From positions 1,426,001 through 1,490,000 of the forward strand of contig NZ_JIBE01000003.1 in NCBI RefSeq assembly GCF_000620465.1: 64,000 bases of DNA, given 5' to 3'. Position 1 is the first letter of the stretch. Each line of letters opens with the position of its first letter. Below, piece after piece: positions 23,594 to 35,897 of the stretch. The translations under genes and the position numbers were made by a program. The DNA is from Ralstonia sp. UNC404CL21Col (lineage in GTDB: Bacteria > Pseudomonadota > Gammaproteobacteria > Burkholderiales > Burkholderiaceae). Below the pieces are notes generated by a model that was not told where the DNA came from, searched no databases, and was given only the letters and a program-made list of their open reading frames with translations.

Positions 23594-25927
23594 CTAAGCC
23601 TCTTCGAAACCTTCGTCAGTATCCGCCTCTTCATGTGAAGTATCGACCGAAATCGCAGCATTTATATTTCGCGTCAAAATTTCTTGGTATCCCTGAAGCT
23701 TAGTTAGCGCTTCTATTGACAAAACAACACCAGACGACGCATGAGCAACCTGATTTCTCATCTCATTAACATCCACCATCCATTTCGTCTGTTTCTCTTT
23801 ATTTCCACCACCAACACCAAGCGCGTTTTTGAATAACTCCCAGTTATTCATGGCAATTACACGATAGTCAATAAGATCGAAGTAGGCCTCTATTGACCCG
23901 CGCTTAGAATCATCCCTTTCTTTCCGGCTCATAACTTCAAGCCGTACTGGCTTAGGAACACCATCTTGCCACCAGGCAGTATCAGAGTCTCGAAACTCCT
24001 GTCTCAGCTCCTCAACTACAAATTCCTTCAACTGCACCTCGATATCGTCAATGATCGTTTTGGCTTGCAGGTTTGTTTCCGTTTTCTCGCGTTGAATGAA
24101 ATCATCCAATCCGGGAGGGTTAAATTCCGGGATTTCAGCTCTAATAGCGGCCTGACATCGTCTAGTTCTTGCGGTTTGTCCCTGCACACCCCGAAGCTCG
24201 CGATACCGCTTACGGTCTTCAGTCGAAAACGTCCCGAAATATGCAGCCAATGACCGCGCATACGGGCTCAAGAGTGAATTAAGCTCATTGTTAGATAGGG
24301 CACGAAGTTTGGACCCAGACTTATCCAGATGTGTTAGCACTGATCTAAGAACATTGATACATGCGGTCACGCTATCGTTCATAGCAAAGCCTCCGCCATC
24401 CCCGGAACCGAGATCCCACCACTCCGGTGCTCCACTTCGAGCGGTGTTCAACCAGAATTTCAGCGTGCTAACAGTTCTATTCAGCGTCGCCTCGTTGTTA
24501 TCTGCCCATAGCGGCCCCCACTCTTGACCATCTAATTTTCTCGACTTCCCCGAAAAAAATTCAGATCTCTCGATCGCCTTAAATAAACTAGCGAGGGATA
24601 TACATCTAATGAAGTCCTTCGATGTGTCAGCGGTCTGAATTCGATTAAAAAGTGGAGACGTCTTGTCCTTATCAAGGACCTGAACGGCCTTAGATACAAT
24701 AGCCTGCGATCGGAGTTCGAAGGAATCTGCGTCCCAGTTCAATTCAGCAAAAAGTTCTTGAAGCAAGGACGGCTTTACACTTTTTTGCTTGGCATTAATG
24801 TCTACGAACAAGCGTGCCTGAGAGCTCGGTGGCAAGCCCTCGAACGCCAGCACAGAAAGATGTCCCGATTTTGCAAAGGGATGGCCGGAATATGCGAAGA
24901 GCCGGTGCTGCCCATCGATCACCCACGCAGACTTGTATGCGGGACGAAGGTGCAACCATCCAATAGTGCCGCTAGCGTCAGAATCTGCCGCCCCGTTTTC
25001 CTGCTTGCTTCGCTGGAAATTGATAAAGCGCTTGTCAATATTTAGGACAATATTAGTTGGAAATACACCGTGCTCAGAAATGTACTGCCGAATCTTATTA
25101 AGTCGACTTCGCGCAATCATCCGCTGATACGTATTAATATCCGAAGCCTTCCCCTTGGTTCTATGAGATACGTAGGCGATCTTTAACAAATAATCCGGAG
25201 AAATGGGAAACGTGTAGCATGTATTTCGACCCATCTTCGTCTTAACTGCAGGCACTTTGATTTCTAAGCCCGCAATTGTTTTCCCAGGCAGCATATCAGC
25301 CAAAAACTGATATTTTGCAGCCGCCCCAAGATGCAATACCAGATTCTCGTAATAAGCAAGATCAGAATCATCTATGAGGACGACGTTAGATTTTTTCGCT
25401 ACCTCGCGATCTTCTTCCGATACATTGCTACTTGAGACATATATTGCGAGAACAACTTGGCGTTTCTGCTCGCTAGGAAATTGAGCCGCCACACTCCTCG
25501 TCAATCGGTCGCGAATACCAAGGATGCTGGAAATCATTCCCTGCAAATCGATCCTTCCTGATTCAAGGGGTCGAAGAATGTCAACGGCGACGACAACCTC
25601 TTCATCAATCGCGACCACGTCGAGCGTCCTGGTAGGACTTTCCGCTGCGCGCTGATCCAGCAATAGCACACAGCCTTCGTGTGTCGACAGCTGACCAAAT
25701 GACAATCGAAACAGCAGCGTCCAAACCCTGTCGCGAGCTGACCTAAATCCGGTCTTTTCGCGCTGCATGCGAGCAGATGTTTTGGATTTCCTGAGAACGG
25801 ACCAGCCATCGGCCTCTTCCCGCCCGATGTTTTTTAGATTCGTGCTTTTGACCTCATACGATCGGCTCGCTTGGCGGGCCAGAGACCTGAGTTCTTCGCT
25901 CCGTTGAATATTCTCGAGCAACTTCAT
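23594..25927 (-). CDS. DGQHR-domain protein with C-terminal HEPN (Swt1-like) domain; putative defence effector
   Basis: A 777-residue protein. The N-terminal ~150 residues look like a degenerate PD-(D/E)xK nuclease fold (WTLLFRLSFGQLS, then DVVAID at 103-108 and VDIL at 115-118, where an ExK is expected). The middle (about 200-480) is a DGQHR domain with DGQHR at 338-342 and VDINAKQK; this family includes DndB of DNA phosphorothioation systems. The C-terminus (about 660-750) matches Swt1-type HEPN domains and keeps RNQVAH (724-729), the R-x4-H layout of HEPN ribonucleases. The ATG at 25927 overlaps the methylase stop by 4 bp and has GGGGG just upstream; an ATG 7 codons earlier is less likely. 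Base composition is visibly more AT-rich than neighbours, suggesting transfer. A host-protecting or nucleolytic role is inferred. Confidence 0.72.
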   Translation of the reverse strand: MKLLENIQRSEELRSLARQASRSYEVKSTNLKNIGREEADGWSVLRKSKTSARMQREKTGFRSARDRVWTLLFRLSFGQLSTHEGCVLLLDQRAAESPTRTLDVVAIDEEVVVAVDILRPLESGRIDLQGMISSILGIRDRLTRSVAAQFPSEQKRQVVLAIYVSSSNVSEEDREVAKKSNVVLIDDSDLAYYENLVLHLGAAAKYQFLADMLPGKTIAGLEIKVPAVKTKMGRNTCYTFPISPDYLLKIAYVSHRTKGKASDINTYQRMIARSRLNKIRQYISEHGVFPTNIVLNIDKRFINFQRSKQENGAADSDASGTIGWLHLRPAYKSAWVIDGQHRLFAYSGHPFAKSGHLSVLAFEGLPPSSQARLFVDINAKQKSVKPSLLQELFAELNWDADSFELRSQAIVSKAVQVLDKDKTSPLFNRIQTADTSKDFIRCISLASLFKAIERSEFFSGKSRKLDGQEWGPLWADNNEATLNRTVSTLKFWLNTARSGAPEWWDLGSGDGGGFAMNDSVTACINVLRSVLTHLDKSGSKLRALSNNELNSLLSPYARSLAAYFGTFSTEDRKRYRELRGVQGQTARTRRCQAAIRAEIPEFNPPGLDDFIQREKTETNLQAKTIIDDIEVQLKEFVVEELRQEFRDSDTAWWQDGVPKPVRLEVMSRKERDDSKRGSIEAYFDLIDYRVIAMNNWELFKNALGVGGGNKEKQTKWMVDVNEMRNQVAHASSGVVLSIEALTKLQGYQEILTRNINAAISVDTSHEEADTDEGFEEA

Positions 25928-26727
25928 CCCCCTAAAACAAAGATGCATTCGGTAATGGTGCGTCGATGTGCGCTGGAGGCCGCTATGACAGATGGCCTAT
26001 TAATAACAGTGCACTCGAAGCCTTTATATAGTTCGTGAATAGAAGCGTGATCGGCGTTGCTAATGACGACGCGGCAACCTCGACGGGCGAGCTGTCTAGC
26101 GTGTTCTGCTAAGCGCTCCTGATCACTCCACGAAAAAATTCGCTCGTTATATTTTACGAAACCGTTGTTAGCATGAGCGACAGTATATGGTGGATCAAAA
26201 TAAACGACATCACCCGCTGACGCTGAGTCCGTTATCTCTTTGAAATCACCAGACCTAATATCGATACCTTGTAGAAGCTCTGAAATAGCCAGAAGCTTTT
26301 CCGGCTCGACGGAAGACAGGTGGATCTTCTTCCCATATGGAACGTTAAATTTCCCAGCAAGATTGACTCGATGGATACCATTGAACGACAGTCGCGTGAG
26401 ATACAACAATCTTGCTGCTCGCCTTACGCTCGATTTGGGACTGGAAGCCCGCACTCGATAATAAACTTCTTCGGCATTCGGTAGCCGCTTTAGCTCTTTG
26501 ATTAGCGTGTCAGGATTATCTCGAACCTGTATATATGCATTGACCAGTTCCTCGTTCGCGTCGGAGATCACCGCGTTCTCAGGTGCAAGACCAAAGAAAA
26601 CCGCCCCCCCACCGAAGAAGGGTTCATAGTAGGTGCCGAATGTGGATGGCATCTTTGACAGAATCTCTGAGAGCAGGGCTCTCTTACCGCCAGGCCACTT
26701 AATCAGAGGTGTTGATGCAGCGCGCAT
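25924..26727 (-). CDS. Dam-type DNA adenine-N6 methyltransferase (D12 class)
   Basis: A 267-residue alpha-type amino-methyltransferase. Motif X is KWPGGK (residues 10-15), motif I is EPFFGGGAVFF (about 34-44, binding S-adenosylmethionine), and catalytic motif IV is DPPY (178-181), followed by SWSDQERLA. Length and order match Dam/DpnM. The target sequence cannot be read from the protein. It is the first gene of a two-gene unit with the DGQHR-HEPN protein, which overlaps it by 4 bp. That pairing suggests methylation marks self DNA or regulates the partner. Like its partner it is AT-rich relative to the surrounding core genes. The ribosome site before the ATG is weak (CCAGAAAA). Confidence 0.9.
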   Translation of the reverse strand: MRAASTPLIKWPGGKRALLSEILSKMPSTFGTYYEPFFGGGAVFFGLAPENAVISDANEELVNAYIQVRDNPDTLIKELKRLPNAEEVYYRVRASSPKSSVRRAARLLYLTRLSFNGIHRVNLAGKFNVPYGKKIHLSSVEPEKLLAISELLQGIDIRSGDFKEITDSASAGDVVYFDPPYTVAHANNGFVKYNERIFSWSDQERLAEHARQLARRGCRVVISNADHASIHELYKGFECTVINRPSVIAASSAHRRTITECIFVLGG

Positions 26728-26736
26728 TTTTCTGGT

Positions 26737-26780
26737 ATTGCAAATCGTTGTATACCCAGCAGTCTAAAATAATTTGCGAT
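26737..26780. promoter_or_regulatory. Inverted repeat over the methylase promoter
   Basis: ATTGCAAAT (26737-26745) and ATTTGCGAT (26772-26780) form an 8-of-9 inverted repeat around a minus-strand TATACA that could be the -10 box. It starts 10 bp upstream of the methylase start codon and could be an operator. Confidence 0.45.
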
Positions 26781-26860
26781 GAGTGCGGACGATTTTCTAC
26801 TCAAGCCCAATTTGCATACCGCAAATTACAACGGTCCGAGATTGCTGCTTCCGGGAAATA

Positions 26861-26895
26861 GAAAAAGGGCGCCAGATCTAAGATCTGGCGCCCTT
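26861..26895 (-). terminator. Rho-independent terminator of gyrB
   Basis: A perfect 15-bp stem (26865-26879/26881-26895) is followed on the minus strand by a run of T. It lies 60 bp past the gyrB stop codon and separates the core genome from the accessory block. Confidence 0.88.
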
Positions 26896-26954
26896 GCCAT
26901 TGCGCTCAGAGCAAGAATGCAGAAACGACGACTACCTAGCCCAAGACGGCGTCC

Positions 26955-29522
<2,568 letters not shown>

Positions 29523-29545
29523 TCAACGCACACAGCGGGGTTGCT

Positions 29546-29586
29546 TAAAAACGGCGAAGGGGCGGATCGTCACGATCCAGCCCCTC
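29546..29586 (-). terminator. Terminator between dnaN and gyrB
   Basis: The stem 29559-29569 with 29573-29584 (one bulged base) has a 3-nt loop and is followed on the minus strand by TTTTT. It sits 26 bp past the dnaN stop codon. Confidence 0.7.
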
Positions 29587-29611
29587 GTCTTGCTCTGGGT
29601 GCAGCGGCGCG

Positions 29612-30727
29612 TCAAATGCGCATCGGCATGACGACGTACTTGAAGGTGTCGTCGTCCGGCAGGGTGATGAGCGCGCTCGAGTTGGAATCGCCCAGGCTCA
29701 CCTGCACTTTTTCGGCCTTGAGGTTGGCCAGCACGTCTAGCAGGTAGGTGACGTTGAAACCGATATCCAGCGCATCGCCCTGGTAGTCGATTTCGAGTTC
29801 TTCCTGCGCTTCTTCCTGGTCAGCGTTGGTGGAGCTGATCTTCAGGACGTTGGTGTCGAGCATGCAGCGCACGCCCTTGAACTTGTCGGTGGTCAGGATG
29901 GCCGTGCGTTGCAGCGCCTGCTGCAGGAAGGCACGGTCGATCGTGAAGCTGTTGCGGTAACCCTTCGGGATCACGCGCTGGAAATCGGGGAACTTGCCTT
30001 CGACCAGCTTGGAGATCAGCTCGATATTGCCGAAGGTGAACTTGACCTGGTTGGAGGCCAGCTGCACCGAGACAGGATCGTCCACGTCTTCCAGCAGGCG
30101 TTGCAGTTCGAGGATGGTCTTGCGCGGGATGATGACTTCCTGGCGGCCGCCGGCACCTGCCGGTTGCTCGCCGGTTTCCACGCCGCAGTAGGCCAGGCGG
30201 TGACCGTCGGTGGCGACAGCCATGACTTGCTTGCCGTCCACCACCAGCAGCATGCCGTTGAGGTAGTAGCGGATGTCTTGCTGGGCCATCGCGAAGTGCA
30301 CCATCGCCAGCAGGTGCTTGAGCGTCTTCTGCGGCAGCGTGATGCGGGCACCGAAATCGGTTGCCTCTGCGACGGTCGGGAATTCTTCGGCAGCCAGCGT
30401 CTGCAGCGCAAAGCGGCTCTTGCCGGATTGCACCGTCATGCGCTTGTCGTTGAGCGTGAGCGCGACTTCGCCGTCGGGCATGGCACGCAGGATGTCGACC
30501 AGCTTGCGGGCGGCCACGGTGGTGGCGATGTCGCCGGCGCCGGCGCCGCAATCGGCGTGCGTGGTGATCTGGATTTCGATGTCGGTGGACAGGAAGGAAA
30601 CCCGTTCACCTTGCTTGGTGATCAGCAGATTGGCCAGGATGGGCAGCGTGTGTCGGCGTTCCACGATGCCGCTCACGATTTGCAGCGGACGCAGCAGGTT
30701 GTCTCGCGAGGTTTTGACCAATTGCAT
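29612..30727 (-). CDS. dnaN: DNA polymerase III beta sliding clamp
   Basis: The 371-residue processivity clamp, which dimerises around DNA and tethers polymerase III. The N-terminus MQLVKTSRDNLLRPLQIVSGIVERRHTLPILANLL (in two parts) is the classic DnaN start, and the C-terminus ends KYVVMPMRI, the peptide-binding pocket residues of the clamp. Three similar domains of about 120 residues follow one another. The ATG at 30727 is chosen by homology; the frame stays open upstream but without clamp similarity. It lies second in the dnaA-dnaN-gyrB order, with a terminator separating it from dnaA, so it is probably independently promoted from 30728-30915. Confidence 0.97.
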   Translation of the reverse strand: MQLVKTSRDNLLRPLQIVSGIVERRHTLPILANLLITKQGERVSFLSTDIEIQITTHADCGAGAGDIATTVAARKLVDILRAMPDGEVALTLNDKRMTVQSGKSRFALQTLAAEEFPTVAEATDFGARITLPQKTLKHLLAMVHFAMAQQDIRYYLNGMLLVVDGKQVMAVATDGHRLAYCGVETGEQPAGAGGRQEVIIPRKTILELQRLLEDVDDPVSVQLASNQVKFTFGNIELISKLVEGKFPDFQRVIPKGYRNSFTIDRAFLQQALQRTAILTTDKFKGVRCMLDTNVLKISSTNADQEEAQEELEIDYQGDALDIGFNVTYLLDVLANLKAEKVQVSLGDSNSSALITLPDDDTFKYVVMPMRI

Positions 30728-30915
30728 GAAGGCGATCCTTGGCTTGAGAGGTGACACCGCGCGCGCCCCAGCCTGGGCCACATGGGCCGGTGCCTGCAGG
30801 AGCATTCGCGATTAACCCAAAGTTGTTGTAAATCAAGGGGTTAATCACAAATTATACCGCAAATAAGGGGGCGCTGGATAGCGTCACGCGCGCGGCAAAT
30901 ATGTCTATTGTGCAT

Positions 30916-30945
30916 GAAAAGACGCCCGCATTCGAGCGGGCGTCT
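30916..30945 (-). terminator. Rho-independent terminator of dnaA
   Basis: A perfect 10-bp stem (30920-30929/30936-30945) with a 6-nt loop is followed by TTTT on the minus strand, 58 bp past the dnaA stop. Confidence 0.88.
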
Positions 30946-31003
30946 GTCGAGGCTTGATTCAGGGCGAATGGCGTTGCCATGCGCTCTGCTGACCATCGCG
31001 CGG

Positions 31004-32593
31004 TCAGCCCTTGAGCGTTTGCTCCAGCACGTGCAACTCGTGGTTGAGCTGGGCGTCCTTGGTGCGCTCGTCGGCGATCTTGCGCACGGCGTGCAGCACC
31101 GTGGTGTGGTCGCGCCCACCGAACAACTCGCCAATCTCGGGCAGGCTTTTCTGCGTGAGTTCCTTGGCCAGATACATGGCGATCTGGCGCGGGCGCGCGA
31201 TGTTGGCCGGCCGCTTCTTGGAGTACATGTCCGCGACCTTGATGTTGTAGAAATCCGCGCAGGTCTTCTGGATGTTCTCTACCGAGATCTGGCGGTTCTG
31301 CACGGTCAGCAGGTCTTTGAGCGCCTCGCGCGTGACCTCGATCGTGATCTCTTTGCCGTGGAAGTTCGAGTACGCCAGGATCTTGCGCAGCGCGCCTTCC
31401 AGCTCACGCACGTTCGAGCGCAGGTGCTTGGCCACGAAGAAGGCCACTTCTTCCGGCACGGTCACGTTCTCGGCCTGCGCCTTTTTCATCAGAATCGCGA
31501 CGCGCATCTCCAGCTCGGGCGGCTCGATTGCCACGGTCAGGCCGGAGTCGAAGCGCGAGATCAGGCGGTCGTCGATGCCGGTGATCTCTTTTGGATACGT
31601 ATCGCTGGTGATGATGACCTGCGCGCGGTTGGCGATCAGCGCCTCGAACGCGTAGAAGAACTCTTCCTGCGTGCGGTTCTTGCCTGAGAAGAATTGAATG
31701 TCATCGATCAGCAGCAGATCGAGCGAGTGGTAGTAGCGCTTGAAATCGTCGAACGCCTTGCGCTGGTACGCCTTCACCACATCCGACACGTACTGCTCTG
31801 CGTGGATGTAGCGGATGCGCGCACGCGGGTTCTCCATCAGCATGAAATTGCCGATGGCATGGATCAAGTGCGTCTTGCCCAGGCCCACGCCGCCGTACAG
31901 GTACAGCGGGTTGTACGACTTGCCCGGGTTGTTGGCGACCTGGATGGCCGCGGCGCGCGCCAACTGGTTCGCCTTGCCGGTGACGAAGTTGTCGAACGTC
32001 AGGATCTGATTGAGCCGCGAGCGCTCGTGCACGGAATCGTCCACCGGCGCCTGCGGCGGCGCGGCCAGGCTCGTGACCACGGCGGGCGCCTGCGGCGGCA
32101 TGCGGTACGACTGGGCGCGGACCTCGGCGGCGTCCATCACGGGCACGTCGATATCGGCAGCAGCATGGCTGGCCGTTGCCAGCGCGGTTTCGCGATACAC
32201 GGACGGCGCGGGGCGCAGCGTGGCAGCGTCATGCGTGACACCGTTGCCGGCCGGCATGGCCTGCCGCGGTTGACCTGCTTGCGACCCGAGGGGTTGCATC
32301 GGCACCGGCGCGAGCGCCGGCTGGAGGGCCGCCTGGCGCTGGCCGGCGGTCGGGTCGAGCACGAACTGCACATCGACCGCCGCCTCCCAGTAGTCGCACG
32401 CAAGCGACTGGATGCGGCCCGAGAACTGGCTCTTGACCCAGTCGAGCTTGAAGCGGTTGGGCGCGGCTATCCGCAGCGTGCACGCCTGCTCGTCAAACGA
32501 CAGCGGCGTCAGCGGCTTGATCCACGTCTTGAATTGTTGCGGCGTCAACTCACTCTCGAGCTGAGCGGACGCCGCATGCCAGAAATCCTGCAT
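31004..32593 (-). CDS. dnaA: Chromosomal replication initiator DnaA
   Basis: A 529-residue AAA+ initiator that binds oriC and melts the duplex. Domain I begins [13 protein letters not shown], and a long Ala/Pro/Gln-rich domain II linker (about 90-190) accounts for the above-average length. Domain III has Walker [10 protein letters not shown], Walker B LLIDDIQF and sensor motifs (SRFDSGL), and domain IV has the DNA-binding signature [11 protein letters not shown]. The ATG at 32593 matches the family start; longer in-frame extension upstream runs into the origin and is not protein-like. It is transcribed away from the origin region that lies just upstream. Confidence 0.98.
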   Translation of the reverse strand: MQDFWHAASAQLESELTPQQFKTWIKPLTPLSFDEQACTLRIAAPNRFKLDWVKSQFSGRIQSLACDYWEAAVDVQFVLDPTAGQRQAALQPALAPVPMQPLGSQAGQPRQAMPAGNGVTHDAATLRPAPSVYRETALATASHAAADIDVPVMDAAEVRAQSYRMPPQAPAVVTSLAAPPQAPVDDSVHERSRLNQILTFDNFVTGKANQLARAAAIQVANNPGKSYNPLYLYGGVGLGKTHLIHAIGNFMLMENPRARIRYIHAEQYVSDVVKAYQRKAFDDFKRYYHSLDLLLIDDIQFFSGKNRTQEEFFYAFEALIANRAQVIITSDTYPKEITGIDDRLISRFDSGLTVAIEPPELEMRVAILMKKAQAENVTVPEEVAFFVAKHLRSNVRELEGALRKILAYSNFHGKEITIEVTREALKDLLTVQNRQISVENIQKTCADFYNIKVADMYSKKRPANIARPRQIAMYLAKELTQKSLPEIGELFGGRDHTTVLHAVRKIADERTKDAQLNHELHVLEQTLKG

Positions 32594-33222
32594 CGTTATC
32601 GTTAGGTGTTTGACCGGCGCCACACGCGTCAGATGACGTCCCCGGGAGGGCCGGCCGCCGGGCCCCTGGCGCTGGCCAGAAACCGGGTGGCTTTCGTTAT
32701 TGGAACGGGATTGTACCCCCTGCCGAAAGTTATCCACAAAGGATAAGTCTGTGGATAACCTGTGGACCTGCTGTGAGTAGCAGTGGACAACCCATTTTAT
32801 TGACTTGCCGCAAACCCAGTCCCGACAAGGCTTTTCGCAGAGCACACCAAGCCGCACAAGGCGATGGGGACAACTCGCCGGCGGGTGGATTTCGGGCGCG
32901 GAGCGCACGTTATCCCCAATCAGCAAGGCTTGACAGATGTGGGAAATGCCGCTTAAATGTCGGGTTCTGCGATGCGCAGCAGGGGAGCGCACGCTTGTTC
33001 GTGTCAGATGCGGGGCGAAAAACACTTCGTCGCGACTGATCCGGCTTAGGCCCGATGCTCTCGGTGCCCGATGTTCCGGTGACACCCTAGACCTGAACAA
33101 CATAGCGCACGGCAGTCTGCGTGGGCGATTTCTCTGACTGAATCGACACCAGGCCGCGGCGGTAGCCCTAGGCCCGGCGCGTGCGGCAATGTCCGCACCA
33201 CCCATTAACAAGAGAGTGCATC
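32594..33222. other. Replication origin oriC (dnaA-rpmH intergenic region)
   Basis: The 629-bp gap between divergent dnaA and rpmH carries two perfect 9-mer DnaA boxes in opposite orientations, TTATCCACA at 32730-32738 and TGTGGATAA at 32750-32758. Near matches lie at 32760-32768, 32781-32790 and 32910-32918. A local AT-rich stretch (32791-32807) next to the box cluster may be the unwinding element. The position is the standard one for betaproteobacterial origins. The promoters of dnaA and of rpmH must also lie here. Confidence 0.85.
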
Positions 33223-33357
33223 ATGAAGCGTACCTATCAACCTTCCGTTACCCGTCGCAAGCGCACCCACGGTTTCCGTGTTCGCATGAAGACCCGTGGT
33301 GGCCGTGCCGTGCTGAACGCACGCCGCGCCAAGGGCCGTAAGCGCCTGGCCATCTAA
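33223..33357 (+). CDS. rpmH: 50S ribosomal protein L34
   Basis: A 44-residue, very basic protein starting [19 protein letters not shown] and ending KGRKRLAI, the L34 signature from end to end. L34 is a structural component of the large subunit close to the 23S rRNA core. AAGAGAG lies 7 nt before the ATG. It starts the rightward rpmH-rnpA-yidD-yidC-mnmE string that flanks oriC in most bacteria, with 62 bp to rnpA. Confidence 0.98.
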   Translation: MKRTYQPSVTRRKRTHGFRVRMKTRGGRAVLNARRAKGRKRLAI

Positions 33358-33419
33358 AGACGGCCGCGCCTGGGGCGGCGGCTCATGGCCGTTGCCCGTG
33401 GCTTTGCGGCACGCTGGCG

Positions 33420-33842
33420 ATGGGCCTGCACGCCTACCCCAAGGCCGCGAGGCTGACAAAAACGGATGAGTTTTCATCCGTTTTTGCTTTGCGGCCGGTC
33501 CGGCGTAGTCGTCACTTCGTTCTATATGTGCGTGCTAATGGCGCCGCCCAAGCTCGCCTGGGCGTGGTGATCGGCAAGAAATTCGCCAAACGCGCTGTCG
33601 AGCGCAACCTCATCAAGCGTCAGTGCCGCGAGCTGTTCCGCCTGCGGCAGCCTTTGCTGGGCGGGCGCGACGTGCTGATCCGCCTGCACGCCAAGTTTCC
33701 GCGCCAGGACGTACCGACCGTGACCGCCTTCAAGCGGATCTGCCGCGAAGAGCTGGTGCATCTCTTCGAGATTGCCGCGCGCCCGCTGCCAGCTCCACCT
33801 GCGGCCTCACCGTCCCAGCCCACCGCTGGGAGCACGCCATGA
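33420..33842 (+). CDS. rnpA: Ribonuclease P protein component
   Basis: A 140-residue basic protein that assists the RNase P RNA in cutting tRNA 5' leaders. It begins with the usual [18 protein letters not shown], has the central beta-strand [18 protein letters not shown], and carries the RNR signature region [12 protein letters not shown] proline-rich tail (last 20 residues) extends beyond the family core. The stop overlaps the yidD start by 4 bp (ATGA), so these two are coupled. The start at 33420 gives an N-terminus typical of the family. Confidence 0.95.
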   Translation: MGLHAYPKAARLTKTDEFSSVFALRPVRRSRHFVLYVRANGAAQARLGVVIGKKFAKRAVERNLIKRQCRELFRLRQPLLGGRDVLIRLHAKFPRQDVPTVTAFKRICREELVHLFEIAARPLPAPPAASPSQPTAGSTP

Positions 33843-34153
33843 CGCGCGTGCTGCTGTTTCTGCTGCGCATCTACAAAGTGGCGTTCAGCCCGTTTGTGGG
33901 CGCGCAATGCCGTTTCCTCCCGACCTGTTCCGACTACGCGCGTGATGCCGTGCTCGCTCATGGGCCCGGTTACGGCAGTTATCTTGCGGCAAAACGTCTA
34001 TGCCGCTGCCATCCGTTCGCACAAGGCGGGTATGATCCTGTGCCGCCCGCCGCTGGCGACGCTGTGCCCCGCTCCAACGATTCCGCATCGACCGACGCGA
34101 CCGCAGCTGACTCCAAGCCTGCGCGGCCGTCGATTCACCTTCCCAGACCGTAA
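33839..34153 (+). CDS. yidD: Membrane protein insertion efficiency factor YidD
   Basis: A 104-residue protein helping YidC-dependent insertion of inner-membrane proteins. It begins [19 protein letters not shown] (amphipathic, membrane-associated helix) and has the diagnostic [15 protein letters not shown], then RLCRCHPF. The family core ends near residue 75; the last ~30 residues are a low-complexity Ala/Ser/Thr tail. The start overlaps the rnpA stop by 4 bp and it ends 6 bp before yidC. A longer upstream frame is only the out-of-frame shadow of rnpA. Confidence 0.94.
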   Translation: MTRVLLFLLRIYKVAFSPFVGAQCRFLPTCSDYARDAVLAHGPGYGSYLAAKRLCRCHPFAQGGYDPVPPAAGDAVPRSNDSASTDATAADSKPARPSIHLPRP

Positions 34154-34159
34154 TCCGAC

Positions 34160-35824
34160 ATGGATATCAAACGCACCATTCTCTGGGTGATCTTCTCGCT
34201 GGCGGTTGTCCTGCTGTTCGACAACTGGCAACGCGCGAATGGCCACCAGTCGATGTTCTTCCCGACGCCGCAAACGGCCACGACCACGGCCGCCGCGCCG
34301 GGCAGCACGCCCGCAGGCGATGTGCCGAAGAGCGCCTCGACGACGGCAGCCGCCGGGTCGCAAGCCGCCCCGGCCACGGGCGCCGCTTCGCAGGCACCGG
34401 CATCGGAAAAGATCGTCATCTCGACCGACCTGCTGCGCGCCACCATCGACACGGACGGCGCCATCGTCACCAAGCTCGAACTGCTCGATCAGAAAGACCA
34501 TGACGGCAACCCGATGGTGCTGTTCGACCGCAGCGTCGAGCGCACCTATCTGGCTCGCTCGGGCCTGATCGGCGGCGATTTCCCGAACCACACGACGGTG
34601 TTTGCAGCATCGGCCGGCCCGCGTGACCTGGGCACGGGCAACGATGTCTCGATCACGCTGACGGCCGACAAGGGCGGCGCCAAGCTGGCCAAGACGTACG
34701 TCTTCAAGCGCGGCAGCTATGTGATCGACACGCGCTTCGACGTGACGAACGACGGCACCGCGCCGATCAACCCGACCCTGTACCTGGAACTGGCCCGCGA
34801 CGGCGGCGCGATCGAGCAGTCGCGCTTCTACAGCACGTTCACCGGCCCGGCCGTGTACACCGACGGCGACAAGTTCCACAAGATCACCTTTGCCGACATC
34901 GACAAGGGCAAGGCACAGGTGCCGGCCCCGACCGACAGCGGCTGGGTGGCGATGGTGCAGCACTACTTTGCATCGGCCTGGATTCCGGCAGACAACGTCA
35001 AGCGCGAGTACTACGTCAACCGCGTCGACAACAACTTCTACCGCATCGGCATCCAGGAGCCGCTGGGCACCGTGGCGCCGGGCGCCAGCGTGTCGGCCAC
35101 GGCACGCCTGTTCGCCGGCCCGCAGCAAGCGCGCATGCTTGAGGCCATCACGCCGGGCCTGGACCTGGTGAAGGACTATGGCTGGCTGACCATCGTCGCC
35201 AAGCCGCTGTTCTGGCTGCTGGAAAAAATCCACGCGCTGCTGGGCAACTGGGGCTGGTCGATCGTCGCACTGACGGTGCTGATCAAGCTGGTGTTCTTCC
35301 CGCTGTCGGCCACGAGCTACCGTTCGATGGCCAAGATGAAGGACCTGCAGCCGCGCATGACGGCCATCCGCGAGCGCCACAAGGGCGATCCGCAGAAGAT
35401 GAACCAGGAAATGATGACGCTGTACCGCACCGAGAAGGTCAATCCGCTCGGCGGCTGCCTGCCGATCGTGATCCAGATTCCGGTGTTCATGGCGCTGTAC
35501 TGGGCGCTGCTGTCGTCGGTGGAAATGCGCGGTGCGCCTTGGATCGGCTGGGTGCACGATCTGTCCACGCCTGACCCGTTCTACATCCTGCCGGTGCTGA
35601 TGGCCGTGTCGATGTTCGTGCAGACCAAGCTGAACCCGACGCCGCCGGACCCGGTGCAGGCCAAGGTGATGATGTTCATGCCGATCGCGTTCTCGGTGAT
35701 GTTCTTCTTCTTCCCGGCCGGCCTGGTGCTGTACTGGGTGGTGAACAACTGCCTGTCGATCGCGCAGCAATGGTCGATCAACCGCATGCTGGGCACCAAC
35801 AACAAGGCGGCACCCGCCAAGTAA
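34160..35824 (+). CDS. yidC: Membrane protein insertase YidC
   Basis: A 554-residue inner-membrane insertase and chaperone. The N-terminal helix (residues 1-20, [16 protein letters not shown]) is followed by an Ala/Thr/Pro-rich linker, the large periplasmic beta-domain (about 75-350), and the five-helix conserved core (about 365-545). The core includes [15 protein letters not shown] with the hydrophilic-groove Arg in [22 protein letters not shown] and [10 protein letters not shown]. Length and layout match Gram-negative YidC. It is fourth in the rpmH string and followed by a strong terminator. Confidence 0.97.
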   Translation: MDIKRTILWVIFSLAVVLLFDNWQRANGHQSMFFPTPQTATTTAAAPGSTPAGDVPKSASTTAAAGSQAAPATGAASQAPASEKIVISTDLLRATIDTDGAIVTKLELLDQKDHDGNPMVLFDRSVERTYLARSGLIGGDFPNHTTVFAASAGPRDLGTGNDVSITLTADKGGAKLAKTYVFKRGSYVIDTRFDVTNDGTAPINPTLYLELARDGGAIEQSRFYSTFTGPAVYTDGDKFHKITFADIDKGKAQVPAPTDSGWVAMVQHYFASAWIPADNVKREYYVNRVDNNFYRIGIQEPLGTVAPGASVSATARLFAGPQQARMLEAITPGLDLVKDYGWLTIVAKPLFWLLEKIHALLGNWGWSIVALTVLIKLVFFPLSATSYRSMAKMKDLQPRMTAIRERHKGDPQKMNQEMMTLYRTEKVNPLGGCLPIVIQIPVFMALYWALLSSVEMRGAPWIGWVHDLSTPDPFYILPVLMAVSMFVQTKLNPTPPDPVQAKVMMFMPIAFSVMFFFFPAGLVLYWVVNNCLSIAQQWSINRMLGTNNKAAPAK

Positions 35825-35842
35825 GGCGAATGCGCTTCAGCA

Positions 35843-35870
35843 AAAAGGGCACCTCCGGGTGCCTTTTTTT
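35843..35870 (+). terminator. Terminator after yidC
   Basis: A GGGCACC/GGTGCC stem with a CCGG-type loop is flanked by A5 and T7. It is bidirectional: it ends the yidC unit and the leftward glyoxalase-like gene. Confidence 0.9.
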
Positions 35871-35897
35871 ATGCCTGCCAGAAACGCTTCAAGAATT

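Noticed and set aside
33998..35770. 590-codon minus-strand frame over yidC
   Set aside because: Antisense shadow of yidC.
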